Shown: positions 20,638 through 29,737 of the stretch, piece by piece
Layout of the letters: every line of letters starts with the position of its first letter
Position numbering within the stretch: position 1 is the first letter of the stretch
NCBI GenBank assembly: GCA_009602735.1
Contig: WELA01013021.1
Coordinates: 40,538 to 84,863, forward strand
Reading direction: 5' to 3'
DNA from: Mesotaenium endlicherianum
Lineage: Eukaryota > Streptophyta > Zygnematophyceae > Zygnematales > Mesotaeniaceae
Length of the DNA stretch: 44,326 nucleotides
The notes under the pieces: model-generated
Told to the model about the DNA's origin: nothing
Seen by the model: the letters and a program-made list of their open reading frames with translations, nothing else
Database searches by the model: none
Translations under genes and position numbers: made by a program

Positions 20638-21429
20638 CAAGCTGCGTATGAGCACTTCCTATCATCCTCAGACAGACGGGCAGAGTGAGAGGCTCAACAG
20701 AACTCTGCAAGAGGTGCTCAAGAGTTTCACTATGGAGGACCCTTCAGAGTGGGACAAGAAATTGCCAGGACTGGAGTTTGCCTACAACAACAGCATGCAG
20801 GGATCGACCAAGCAGTCACCATTCGCTATGGTTTATGGGCGAGAAGTATATCATCCAAGGAACATCTTGTTGGAGAAGGCCAAGGAGACTCAGGTTCCTA
20901 CTACACAAGCTTTTATGGAACAGATGGCCAAGACTTGGGATATGGCGAAGACGTGTATTCGGAAGGCACAGGAAGAGCAGGTCAAGCATGCTAACAAGCA
21001 CAGGAGGGAAGTGACATTCCATGTGGGCGACAAAGTACTCTTGTCAACAGGTCCCTTTGTGGTGCTCTAGCAGGTGAATCCAGTGACCTACAAGTTGGAA
21101 CTTTCTTCAGGCTGGCGAATCCATGATGTGTTCCATGTCAGTTGTTTGCGACCATACGTTGACCCGAATGAAGGACATCTTGGACGATTACCTACACCGC
21201 CACCACCGGTCGAGATTGATGATGTATTGGAATATGAAGTGGAGGCGATTGTCGACGATCGACGAGTCAAGTGAGGTCAACGATTTGTCCAAGAGTATCT
21301 GGTCAAGTGGGAAGGCTACCCTGCGGACGACAACACTTGGGAGCCAGAAGCCAACTTGACTCATTGTAAAAGTAAGTTGAGACGTTATCTGCAGAATGCG
21401 TCGAGGACGTCGCATCTTGAGGAGGGGGA
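20636..21429 (+). pseudogene. Integrase C-terminus plus chromodomain, family B
   Basis: One frame with two internal stops (TAG 21068-21070, TGA 21272-21274). It encodes STSYHPQTDGQSERLNRTLQ (including the last integrase catalytic Glu), PFAMVYGREVYHP, HRREVTFHVGDKVLL, DVFHVSCLRPYV, then the chromodomain EYEVEAIVDDR ... [19 protein letters not shown]. The tail ends in a purine tract (GAGGAGGGGGA) next to the 3' LTR. It differs clearly from the chromodomain at 17.4 kb, so this is a separate lineage. Confidence 0.9.
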
Positions 21430-22090
21430 TGATGTAAGGTCATAGGTTTATAAAGTGCATTTTTGAGTTTCATGAAAGTATGTTTTGATTGTATAGTAGT
21501 GTAAAGTGCATTTTTGTGGTCATTTTGATATAAAGTTCATCGAATTTGGTCAAGTATTGAGAGAGTTACGGAATTCTGAAGTTTAATTAGTTTTGAGGTC
21601 GGTCGACGACTGTCCGTAATTCGCGGTGAGCGCGACCGTCGGATTGACCGACAGCGTCGAGCGATCTGGCCCGTTAGAATGAACTCGAACCTTCACGTAA
21701 GTTCGGCTGACGCGGAGTGCCGACTAGGTTGATTTACCTAGAAGTTTCGATTTAGTCTAGCGCGTCTAAGATAGAGTATTCTAGTAATGTCAATACATGT
21801 ATGTGGACGTCAATTCGGCCTGACACGTCAGATTAGACTGATCTGGCTTACTCACGAATATTCTGGAAGGGACGATTTGACGTACACTTAGGAGAATCCG
21901 TAACTTCCTCCTAGAGAGGGGCATTTAGGCAGAAAATTATAAATAGGCATAACTTCTTTGTTTCTTATCAGTTTTCACTTCCGTAAATTCCTACGGGTTT
22001 GTAATGACAAGGCCTTTCATCCTAAAAGTGTCAAGTAATTTTCCTAAGCTTTCTTAGCAATATGCCGCTGCACTCTTGAGTATGATTGCA
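21430..22090 (+). repeat. LTR-B, 3' copy
   Basis: Starts TGATGTAAGGTCATAGG after a polypurine tract. It carries a TATA box (TATAAATA, 21938-21945) preceded by GC-richer sequence. The end is set at about 22090, where sequence resembling the interrupted Ty3 spacer resumes. Confidence 0.75.
21938..21945 (+). promoter_or_regulatory. TATA box in LTR-B
   Basis: TATAAATA, about 510 bp into LTR-B, followed by a pyrimidine-rich stretch. A plausible promoter for family B transcription, present only in this longer LTR copy. Confidence 0.5.
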
Positions 22091-22091
22091 A

Positions 22092-22463
22092 CTAGCTTTG
22101 TTTCTCGTGAGTCACTACGCTTCCACTAGGGCACTCTGCCCCTTTCAACTGAGCAACAATTTTTGCAGCAGTAGGGTGCTCTGGAGGGCTTACCTTTTTC
22201 TCAACCACTTCTTCAGGTTGGGGAGGTACCTCTCTTAGCAGCAGACAGAACATTTTGTCTTCCTTCTGGTTCCAGCTTTTGACGAACTCCATTGCATTCA
22301 GCAACTTGCATCCTTCTGGAAGCCTCTTCTTTTCCTTCATTTGCCATCCACACAGGACAAGAGGAAGAGCACTGGTGGGTGCCAAGTCAGTCTGCCCATC
22401 ACTGGCTCCTCTCACTTTAACCATACCTCTGCTCCAAGACACTTCAGCTTGATGTCTATTAAG
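22092..22463 (-). pseudogene. Spacer between protease and RT, Ty3 element
   Basis: Encodes CGWQMKEKKRLPEGCKLLN, WNQKEDKMFCLLLREVPP and VAQLKGAECPSGSVV, no recognised domain. It probably represents the N-terminal pol segment leading to the YRDVF motif on the far side of the family B insertion. Frame is lost at about 22460. Confidence 0.55.
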
Positions 22464-22767
22464 TCAGGACCTGCCTAGCACGAGATCATAAAAGCTAGTG
22501 TTGAGTACCTCAAATGTAAGCGTTTCAGTTAGAACTGCAATGCCAGAACCTAACTGGACCTCAATAGGCTTGGTTATAACTCCTCCCGGGATACTTGAGG
22601 CATCTCCAAGGAATATTTTTCTATTCCCTTGGGTGACAGTAGGCAACTTTAGCCGCTTAACTAAGTCCTTGTGGATAAAAGTATGTGACGCCCCTCCGTC
22701 AACAAATGCCCTCACCTTCCTACCTGCAATCATGCAATGCAGTAGAATAGGGGGGACTGTCTTTTCC
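22464..22767 (-). pseudogene. Retropepsin-type aspartic protease, D-G-G active site
   Basis: Encodes MIAGRKVRAFVDGGASHTFI, FLGDASSIPGG and SFYDLVLGRS, the normal Ty3 protease fold outline. The catalytic triad position reads Asp-Gly-Gly rather than Asp-Ser/Thr-Gly. The fragment at 12.7 kb also has D-G-G, so it is shared by both copies. The junction to gag is broken by a stop and a deletion of the knuckle-protease linker. Confidence 0.82.
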
Positions 22768-24195
22768 TCACTTCGGAAGGTGCTTTACTGGACACTGTTC
22801 TCTGTAGTGGCCCAGCTGCTGACAAGTTGATTTTGCTGAGGCTGGTCTCGGCTTAGTCCTACCACCACCTCTTCCATAGCCGCCTCGAGAGGAACCACCT
22901 CTACCTCTAGACTGTATGGCATTGTATTCATACTCATATCCATCACAGTGATCATCCTCAGCCTGCTCTCCTTCAATTGCATTGTAGGAACCGTGGGGCT
23001 TTTTGACAACCTTAGACACCAAATAATTACTCTGGCGCTTATGATTGAACTGCTCCTGATCCCAAGCATCAGCATCCTGGATCAAGTCAGCCAGTTTCTC
23101 ATACTTTTTCTCAGCAAAATGACCAGAGACCTCGGATTTCAAGCCATACCTGAAGTATGCTATCCTATACCGTTCTGGCAAATCGGGCTGCTTCATCATG
23201 TTCTCTTGGAACTTTTGAGCAAACTCAGCAACTGAAGTGGTCTGCTTCAGTGTCAGGGAGATCATCGCATAGATAGCTTTCTCCTGCTGGTTGATGACAT
23301 CAAACTTCTCATGCAACTTCTCGACAAACTCTACCCACGTAGGGTCACCGAGTTGCCGAGCCTTACGCTCTCCTTTCCAGTAAAGCCACCAGTCTGCGGC
23401 ACTGCCTTTCAGTAGCGCACCGGTGTGCCTGACCTTCTCGTAATCTTGCAGTTCTGGGTAGTTCTCCAGCCACTGCTCAACATCCGCGAGAAACTTGATC
23501 AGGTAATATTTTCTGTTTCCCTCAGGATCATAGTCCTGGGGAGGTTTCGGCTTGGGCTTACTAGGCCCTCGGCCACCACCACTAGTGGTGTGAGACCCCA
23601 GTTGGTCTCTGTCCCGGAGTAGGGACATTATGATTCTTTTGTCCTCCTGCTGGGACTGATACATGGTCGCCATTTGCGACTGCATCTGAACGAACAATGC
23701 TCCCAAGTCTACACTCTCGGGTGGTAGATTAGCAAATGCAGCAGCGGCATTGGCCTCTACTCGCTGAGTAGTGTCCTCAACAGTCCCTCTTGCTCCTGCA
23801 GTAGCAATTCGTGCCGTATTCAACCGGTCACGTATTTGACCTAGGGGTACATTGAGTTATATAGCAGGAGGTGGGTTCACAACGTTGGCCCTTGATGCCA
23901 TAAGTTCCTCGACAGTGTGCTCGTCAGCTGGCTGTCTTTCCCTCCTTTCTGTATCTTCAGCGGCCTTTGCTAATTGTTCAGCTTCTAATCTGGCTCTCTC
24001 CTCCTCAGCTTGCTGTGCTGCGACTGCGGCAATAGCAGCTGCCTCATCTGCAGCCTCTCTAGCTGCAGTATCTGTCACTGCTTCAGAATAGGTACGGATT
24101 CCCGCTACATGGCTTTCCGCTTGGTTTTTGACATTCTCGTTATCCTGGTTCTCCATGTCTCGGGAGTTGCTAGTTTGAGACCTTGTCCTTACCAT
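22768..24195 (-). pseudogene. gag: gag, full-length type, one nonsense mutation
   Basis: Starts MVRTRSQTSNSRDMENQDNE. A TAA at about 23854-23856 replaces the Gln of NPPPAVQLNV seen in copy 2. It continues RDRLNTARIATAGARG, DPEGNRKYYLIKFLADVEQW, GALLKGSAADWWLYW, the capsid core, a Gly/Arg-rich stretch, and the zinc knuckle. The knuckle reads STCQQLGHYREQC: three residues including the second Cys are missing compared with CYHCQQLGHYREQC at 13.1 kb, so nucleic-acid binding would be impaired. Confidence 0.88.
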
Positions 24196-24216
24196 ACAAA
24201 GAAGACTGTGATAACT

Positions 24217-24228
24217 GCTCCGATACCA
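24217..24228 (-). other. Primer binding site of the gag-pol element
   Basis: TGGTATCGGAGC on the element strand, directly next to the 5' LTR (one base spacer). Confidence 0.8.
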
Positions 24229-24229
24229 T

Positions 24230-24974
24230 TGAAATGAATCGACTTACCAAATAGGCGATTAACAATCAATGAAGATCTTTATATCAGNTCAATGAAGATC
24301 TTTATATCAGCAAGTAATCTTCTATGGTATTTTTCGTTAACTGGTTAAACGGCAAAGGACAACACACTAGCAGTGAATAATACTCGTAAGTCAAATGCGA
24401 GTAAACTAGCATCAATAATGCAAATCAGTAAACTCATACATAAGCAAGGTTAGAAGACAGTGCGTATCAATGGCTTCTCGCTTCGGATTCAGATCTCTCT
24501 CAGTAAGCTGTACAAGAGAGTTGGCCTCGTTTCCGAATGCCGAACTCGAGAGCAATGCCTAGCATATGTACATGGAATGAGTTTACTGTTCAACGGTCAG
24601 TGCGATGGCATCGCCTACCCGGGAGTTAACCACGTTGGTAGGACCTCGGTTAACCAAATTTACCGCCATCTCCCATCATTCCAAATCGCCATCCATCATA
24701 GGGATGTCATCTGGCCATTCATCTAGCATACCATACTTAGAAGCATATCAAGGCAGTTCGCTGCTACCGAGTACGGAAGTCAGCTGGCTGTCAAAGAATG
24801 TGTCAGCAAGCTGACTTTAGGTGACATCAGCCTGCTACTTCCGACCGAGTCATTAAACTGATATTAAATATAAAGTCCAGCAGACTGAGCATTAACTAGA
24901 GTTCAACATGCTGAACTTATTTAACTATATTATTTAAATGAATATTATGTCTACCAATATACTGATTCATTACA
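24230..24974 (-). repeat. 5' LTR, family A, with assembly duplication
   Basis: TGAAATGAATCG ... GATTCATTACA on the plus strand. It is 745 bases rather than 720 because TCAATGAAGATCTTTATATC occurs on both sides of an N at 24288, probably an unmerged contig overlap. Confidence 0.88.
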
Positions 24975-25028
24975 ATTAAGTTTAGCTTGCTGAACTCTAA
25001 TTAATATTCAATCTGCTGGGCTTTATGA
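24975..25028 (+). repeat. Diverged family A LTR fragment
   Basis: TTAAGTTTAGCTTGCTGAAC and CAATCTGCTGGGCTTTAT resemble positions ~30-85 of the family A LTR on the plus strand. It joins directly to ORF2 without PBS or gag. Confidence 0.6.
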
Positions 25029-25059
25029 ACATTACCAGCAGCCAACAGACTGGAGGTGG

Positions 25060-25956
25060 ATGACCGTCACAAACAAAAAGCAGGAGTGTGACCGAGCCCA
25101 ACCAGACGATTTCCACTATGGCCTAGACGGCTACCTCATCCTACCACCTCACATTGCCCCTTGGGACCCCAGGCTGAATGGCTGCCTGAGCAATATGAAT
25201 GCAGAGACCAAAGAGCACAGGAGGAGGGGGAGGGACTACTTCTCTAAGGGAAAGCATGCCTTTGTCAAATGGGCGAAGAATGCAGGCCGGATAGATATCA
25301 GCAGGTTGAAGGCCAAGCAACCCCCAGCGCGCTCTAAGAAAGGGAGGTTAGTAGACTACTCCATGTCTACCAGGGAGCAGGACGACTTAGTGGACAAGAC
25401 TCCTACTCTCCTAGAGGAGGAGGAGGAGGAGGATGAGCAAGAAGAACAAGGCAGAGGAGAAGCATCAGGAGCTGGTACTCAGGAGACCCAGGGGCAGGCA
25501 GGGGCACTCCTTAAGGAACCAAGATCAGGCGTATGGAACGTGATCCCGGTCATGGAGGCAACTGGACCCCGCACTCGCTCCCCCAGTCCACCTGCCCAAG
25601 CAGGGGAAGAAGCTGATCTGACTGTACTTGGCAGCAGACAAAGGCAGAAACCCCCAGAGGACAGGCGTGCCAGGAGAGGGACACGCGGGGTGGCCAGAGG
25701 TATGCCAGCTTCCCCCTTCGCTCAGGGACGTGTACCTCTTGCCAATGTATTTCAGCATCCTGCTGGAATGCCTGTCTATGTGGGGATCAACACTCAAGTG
25801 GTTGAAGAGCAGGCTACCATCCTTCGTTCTCCTCGAGGTCCAACTCTAGAACAAACGGAGTTCTTCAGAAGGCCAGCTGACACACCTAGAGGGCTGTCCA
25901 GATCTAGGTCCAGATCTCCGTCTCCTGATCCTGAAGTCCCAGGAACAACCCCCTAG
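25060..25956 (+). CDS. Accessory ORF2, longest intact copy, unknown function
   Basis: 298 codons without a stop from the first ATG; the frame is also open upstream (YQQPTDWRWM), so the true protein may start earlier or be fused to Gag. Visible parts: LILPPHIAPWDPRLNG (~residues 28-43), RDYFSKGKHAFVKWAKNAG (~63-81), basic KKGRLVDYS, an acidic run of about 8 Glu (~120), a Pro/Ser stretch, a basic RRARRGTRGVARGMP, VFQHPAGMPVYVG (~235), and a Ser/Arg tail SRSRSRSPSPDPE. Not recognised as any Gag, Env or enzyme domain. It is followed by a short trailer and the PPT. It may be a captured host gene; no function is claimed. Confidence 0.75.
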   Translation: MTVTNKKQECDRAQPDDFHYGLDGYLILPPHIAPWDPRLNGCLSNMNAETKEHRRRGRDYFSKGKHAFVKWAKNAGRIDISRLKAKQPPARSKKGRLVDYSMSTREQDDLVDKTPTLLEEEEEEDEQEEQGRGEASGAGTQETQGQAGALLKEPRSGVWNVIPVMEATGPRTRSPSPPAQAGEEADLTVLGSRQRQKPPEDRRARRGTRGVARGMPASPFAQGRVPLANVFQHPAGMPVYVGINTQVVEEQATILRSPRGPTLEQTEFFRRPADTPRGLSRSRSRSPSPDPEVPGTTP

Positions 25957-26056
25957 GTGACAAGCTGAAGAGGCAGTCGGTGGGGGAGGCTCGACAGGTT
26001 CAGTTCCCTTATTTCAAAACTTCTGCAGTTTAATGTTGTCAAGGCGACAACAAGTT

Positions 26057-26069
26057 AAGTTGGAGGGAT
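26057..26069 (+). other. Polypurine tract of copy 4
   Basis: AAGTTGGAGGGAT directly before the LTR. Confidence 0.75.
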
Positions 26070-26789
26070 TGTAATGAATCAGTATATTAGTAGATATAGT
26101 ATTCATTTAAATATGTTAGTTAATTAAGTTCAGCCTGCTGGACTCTAGTTAATGCTCAGTCTGCTGGACTTTATATTTAATATCAGTTTAATGACTCAGC
26201 CGGAAGCAGCAGGCTGAAGTCAACTTAAGTCAGCTTGCTGACACATTCTTTGACAGCCAGCTGACTTCCGTTCTCGGTAGCAGCGAACTGCCTCGATATG
26301 CATCTAAGTGTGATATGCTAGATGAACGGCCAGATGACATCCCTATGATGGATGGCGATTCGGGATGATGGGAGATGGCGGTGGATTTGGTTAACCGAGG
26401 TCCTACCAACGTGGTTAACTCCCGGGTAGGCGGTGCCATCGCACTGGCCGTTGAACAGTAAATTCATTCCATGTACATACGCTAGGCATTGCTCTCGAGT
26501 TCGGCATTCGAAAACGAGGCCAACTCTCTTGTACAGCTTTCTGAGAGAGATTCGAATCCAAGGCGAGAAGCCATTGATACGCACTGTCTTCTAACCTTGC
26601 TTATGTTTGAGTTTACTGAGTGCATTATTGATGCTAGTTTACTCTCATTTGATTTACGAGTGTTGTTCACTGCTAGTGTGTTGTCCTTTTGCCGTTTAAT
26701 CAGTTAACGGAAAATCCATAAAGAATACTTGCTGATATGAAGATATTTATTAATTGTTAATCGCCTATTTGGTAAGTCAATTCATTTCA
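26070..26789 (+). repeat. 3' LTR, family A copy 4
   Basis: 720 bp, TGTAATGAATCAG ... TTCATTTCA. The first 200 bp hold five dyads of the form CAGCnnGCTG or close variants. Confidence 0.92.
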
Positions 26790-27155
26790 TGCATCGACAT
26801 TACTAGAATATTTCTATCTTAGACGCGCTAGGCTAAACCAAAACTTCTAGGTAAATCGACCTAGTCGGCATTCCGCGTCAGCCGAACTTACGTGAAGGTT
26901 CGAGTTTATTCTAACGGGCCAGATCGCTCGACGCTGTCGGTCAATCCGACGGTCGCGCTCACCGCGAATTGAGGACAGTCGTCAACCGACCTCAAAACCA
27001 ATTAAACTTCGGAAATCCGTAACTCTCTCAATACTTGACCAAATTCGATGAACTTTATATCAAAATGACCACAAAAATGCACTCTATACTAATATACATT
27101 CAAAACATACTTTCATAAAACTCAAAAATGCACTTTGTAAACCTATGACCTTACA
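26790..27155 (-). repeat. LTR-B fragment, third copy, inverted
   Basis: Reverse complement matches the first ~365 bp of LTR-B, ending at ACCTATGACCTTACA (the LTR start on the element strand). Like the 5' copy at 20.3 kb it lacks the second half, here cut by the family A LTR at 26789. Confidence 0.85.
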
Positions 27156-27488
27156 TTCCACCTACAAGTGTGCACGTCCCGGGCACTCATGCTCCGGCAC
27201 CCGTGAGGGACATTGTTTCGGGATAGTGTCCTTCCTTCGCACAATCCAAAGATCGCCGTACGGTCGTAGCATCGACGAGTTTCGCACCCCACGGGATTTG
27301 AACCCTCGTCTCCTGAACACGGTTGCGTACATTCGCGCTCCGATACCAATGTAGCGATACGAACAAAAAGGTAAGTCGAGGGACTTAGATCACGCGCCAA
27401 TTGTACTTATACAATTCAAACCGACACTTCCATCGCTCCACACAACGTGTCGCACGCGCCGCATTTGGCCACGCGGCGGATCGTTACA
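27156..27488 (-). mobile_element. Short-LTR (TRIM-like) retroelement fragment, family D
   Basis: On the minus strand a 139-bp unit TGTAACGATCCGCC ... CGTATCGCTACA (27350-27488) with TG...CA ends is followed after one base by the PBS TGGTATCGGAGC (27337-27348) and about 180 bp of internal sequence. The LTR is very short and no coding is visible, as in TRIM elements. The second LTR is not present before the family B fragment. Confidence 0.65.
27337..27348 (-). other. Primer binding site, family D
   Basis: TGGTATCGGAGC, identical to the family A site and with the same one-base spacing. Confidence 0.75.
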
Positions 27489-27490
27489 TT

Positions 27491-27648
27491 CTGAAGAACA
27501 TTTGCTCAAGGTTGAAAGGCATTACACAAAGTGTTTTTGCAATAGATAGCAATGCCTTATGTGGGATCAGACGTTAGAAGTTGAACCAACCTGAAGAACA
27601 TGAGTTCAGGGTTGAAAGTTATCAAAGTGTTTTTGCAATGATTAGCTA
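27491..27648. repeat. Imperfect direct repeat
   Basis: CTGAAGAACATTTGCTCAAG...GTGTTTTTGCAAT at 27491-27545 recurs with small changes at 27591-27642 (CTGAAGAACATGAGTTCAGG...GTGTTTTTGCAAT). Not matched to any element here. Confidence 0.75.
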
Positions 27649-29737
27649 TGGTCGTATAGTTACGACCATCGTCAAGTTACACTTAACTTACTTGATAAGT
27701 TTGACTCTTGACCTTCTCAATTGGCATGTTGGTGGAGCAAGTAAATACTTGCCGCATGTTGAGCAGGTATACATCTTTCTTACTTACCTCTTGTTGATTA
27801 GGCTAAGATCGGACTATGCACTAGGATGACTGTCAGATAATTGAGACTTTGTGTTCGAGCAATAGAGTGCACGCCCTGCTGAGCCATATACTTAGTGTTT
27901 GTCTATGTTTGCACCTCCTTGTAATGTGCAGAAAGTGGAGAACAATACCGTCTCTGTGAAACAAGTGGAGAGCAAGTAGGCAACTACTTCCGGCCGGAGC
28001 TTCTTTGCCTGCAAGTGACTGAAAGGTTTATAAGGCTCCGCTTGTGAGCTTGGCAGGACAAGCTGATGTTGATGTACATGGCGCACAAGCATGTAGTAAT
28101 ATGCATCTCAGAAAAGGTTTGTAGTGCTAAAGCATGTGTGCAATTATGATCATCAGCTGGAAGCTAGGTTCTGCAGGCAGTGCTCAATGCTCATCACGTG
28201 TTTGAGAAATATCACGTTCAACTATGCAGGTGCAATTCGAAGTCATAGACATGGCAAAGCCCTACTGGAAAGGCAAAACGCCAAGTGAGGGCTCGACCGC
28301 AATTTTGTACCTAGCTTAGGTCAGTTTTACAAAGGCTGAGTCGCGAACACTTTTGAACGAGCTGTGTTAACTGAACAAAGCATTGTGCTTTCACTGAAGT
28401 CTCAGCTTGGTACTGCATGCTTACTGTTGGTATGAAGGCAAGATCTGTATATAGAGCAACTATCGGATGCTTTTGGCGCCAGGCTGCTTGAGCGGGTTTT
28501 GCACAGCTGGTTTGGACATACGAATTGCGGAGTAGACATTGAAGGAATCTCATGCCGCTTTCCCTAGCACAAATGGATGTTTGCAAGAGAATCAATCCTC
28601 TAATACTTGTGGAACTTCGATTGAGAAGAATTGCCCCCGGCATGTGTCGAAGCTACTAATCCGGCCTGATTTGCACATCATGCACAATTCCCAAAGTATT
28701 TTCACACCAAAGGGAAACACCCTATGGGATCGAAATATCTATTATTCCACATATCGCCATTCTCAACAACTCTATCCAGACGCTCATGCAGATAGATAGT
28801 TCTGAATGATGCTGTTTGTATGGGAGTAGGCCAGAGTGTCGATGTACAAAAGTAGAGCTCATGTTCCGCTTGAAAGTTTTGACACGTACCTTTTGACTAT
28901 GCCATGCAGCCGCACCGATACCTTAACAACATTTAACCTTCTATAGATGGTCATAGTATATTGTCAGTTCCTCTCGTATGCTATTTGTGATCGTCTGAAT
29001 CGGGATCAGGAGTTTCATGTCATTCTGCACTGGCAAAGAGCAGCTACAAGAAATGTATATTGAAGTTATCGCAGAGACATGTCCTACTTCTTTGCTGCAT
29101 GACATAACATACTACTGACATAATGCGCACCACTTCACACGCATTGTTCTGGACAAAAGTGATCCTGACGTAAGAAGGCGCCCGTCTCAAGCGGCAACTT
29201 ATCACAAAAATTGTCAAAAATTGTATGTGGCATACATTTTAGAAATGAGATAACAATCTGTACTATGCAGACTATCATCGTCATTTATACATTTGTTCAC
29301 CAAAATTGCGTATATGTACAAACAGCAAAGGTCCACTTGGACGACATCTAATGGCTTCCACCCACTTTCTTAATATTCTATTCTTTAAAGAGCTCGTCTT
29401 TCTATACTAGCTCCTACAGTCTCCGACATGTACACGTCCCTGCTACTGTCCTAAGGGATAGCTGTGCAACGCCAGGCGGGGAAAAACCCCAGAGGTTGCA
29501 TCAGCGCGAAAAAAGAACCCTCCCAACAGAAAGGGGCTAGGTCTCTGCCTCGGAAAGAGACGTGGAAAAATATCGGAACTCACCTACAAACAACTTCAGC
29601 TGTTGCTACTTGCAAACCCACAAACTAATCGTGAGTAGAACTGTTGGGATCCTCCTGCCTCGTCAAACTTATCTCTACACTTGTGCTCATGAGCCTCCCA
29701 GCTCCTTATCTGTACACTTTTGGCCGTCTAGCGACGT
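27649..29737. other. Region without a recognised gene
   Basis: Average composition, no long frame, no LTR ends. The expected remaining cyanase exon was looked for here and not found. An exon-like piece at 28236-28320 (after TATGCAG; VQFEVIDMAKPYWKGK, then a stop) has no recognised family. The last ~300 bp may include the 3' UTR of the minus-strand gene ending at 29738. Confidence 0.5.

Larger units (their letters stand above)
20259..22090 (+). mobile_element. Family B chromovirus, deletion derivative
   Basis: Plus strand: the first ~379 bp of LTR-B (20259-20637), then directly the end of integrase and chromodomain (20636-21429), then a longer 3' LTR-B from 21430 to roughly 22090. PBS, gag, protease, RT, RNase H and most of integrase are deleted. 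It sits inside the minus-strand pol unit. The right end is uncertain because there is no second complete LTR to compare. Confidence 0.82.
17258..24974 (-). mobile_element. Ty3/chromovirus gag-pro-pol element with family A 5' LTR, interrupted
   Basis: Minus-strand order: LTR 24230-24974, PBS 24217-24228, gag 24195-22768, protease 22767-22464, spacer 22463-22092, [family B insertion 20259 to ~22090], RT-RNase H-integrase 20302-17588, chromodomain 17520-17350, PPT 17271-17258. It is the only near-complete pol in the window and a possible helper type for the pol-less copies. Because its 3' side leads into an LTR-like start unlike family A, it may be a chimera of two elements joined near the family B insertion. 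Confidence 0.8.
25036..26789 (+). mobile_element. Family A non-autonomous element, copy 4 (5'-truncated)
   Basis: Complete ORF2, PPT 26057-26069 and a full 3' LTR 26070-26789; the 5' LTR and gag are missing. The LTR end abuts a family B LTR fragment at 26790. Confidence 0.85.

Noticed and set aside
27280..27360. Possible tRNA gene (GGTTCAAATCC box and D-arm-like GCTACATTGGTATCGGAGC)
   Set aside because: The anticodon stem does not pair and the first part is explained by an LTR end plus primer binding site.
27737..27766. GGASKYLPHVEQ resembling the cyanase C-terminal GKYL motif
   Set aside because: Only about nine residues match, with no preceding exon for the Ser-containing segment; too weak to call.
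28236..28320. Exon-like VQFEVIDMAKPYWKGK ending in a stop
   Set aside because: Good acceptor-like sequence but no recognised family and no upstream exon; kept only as a remark.
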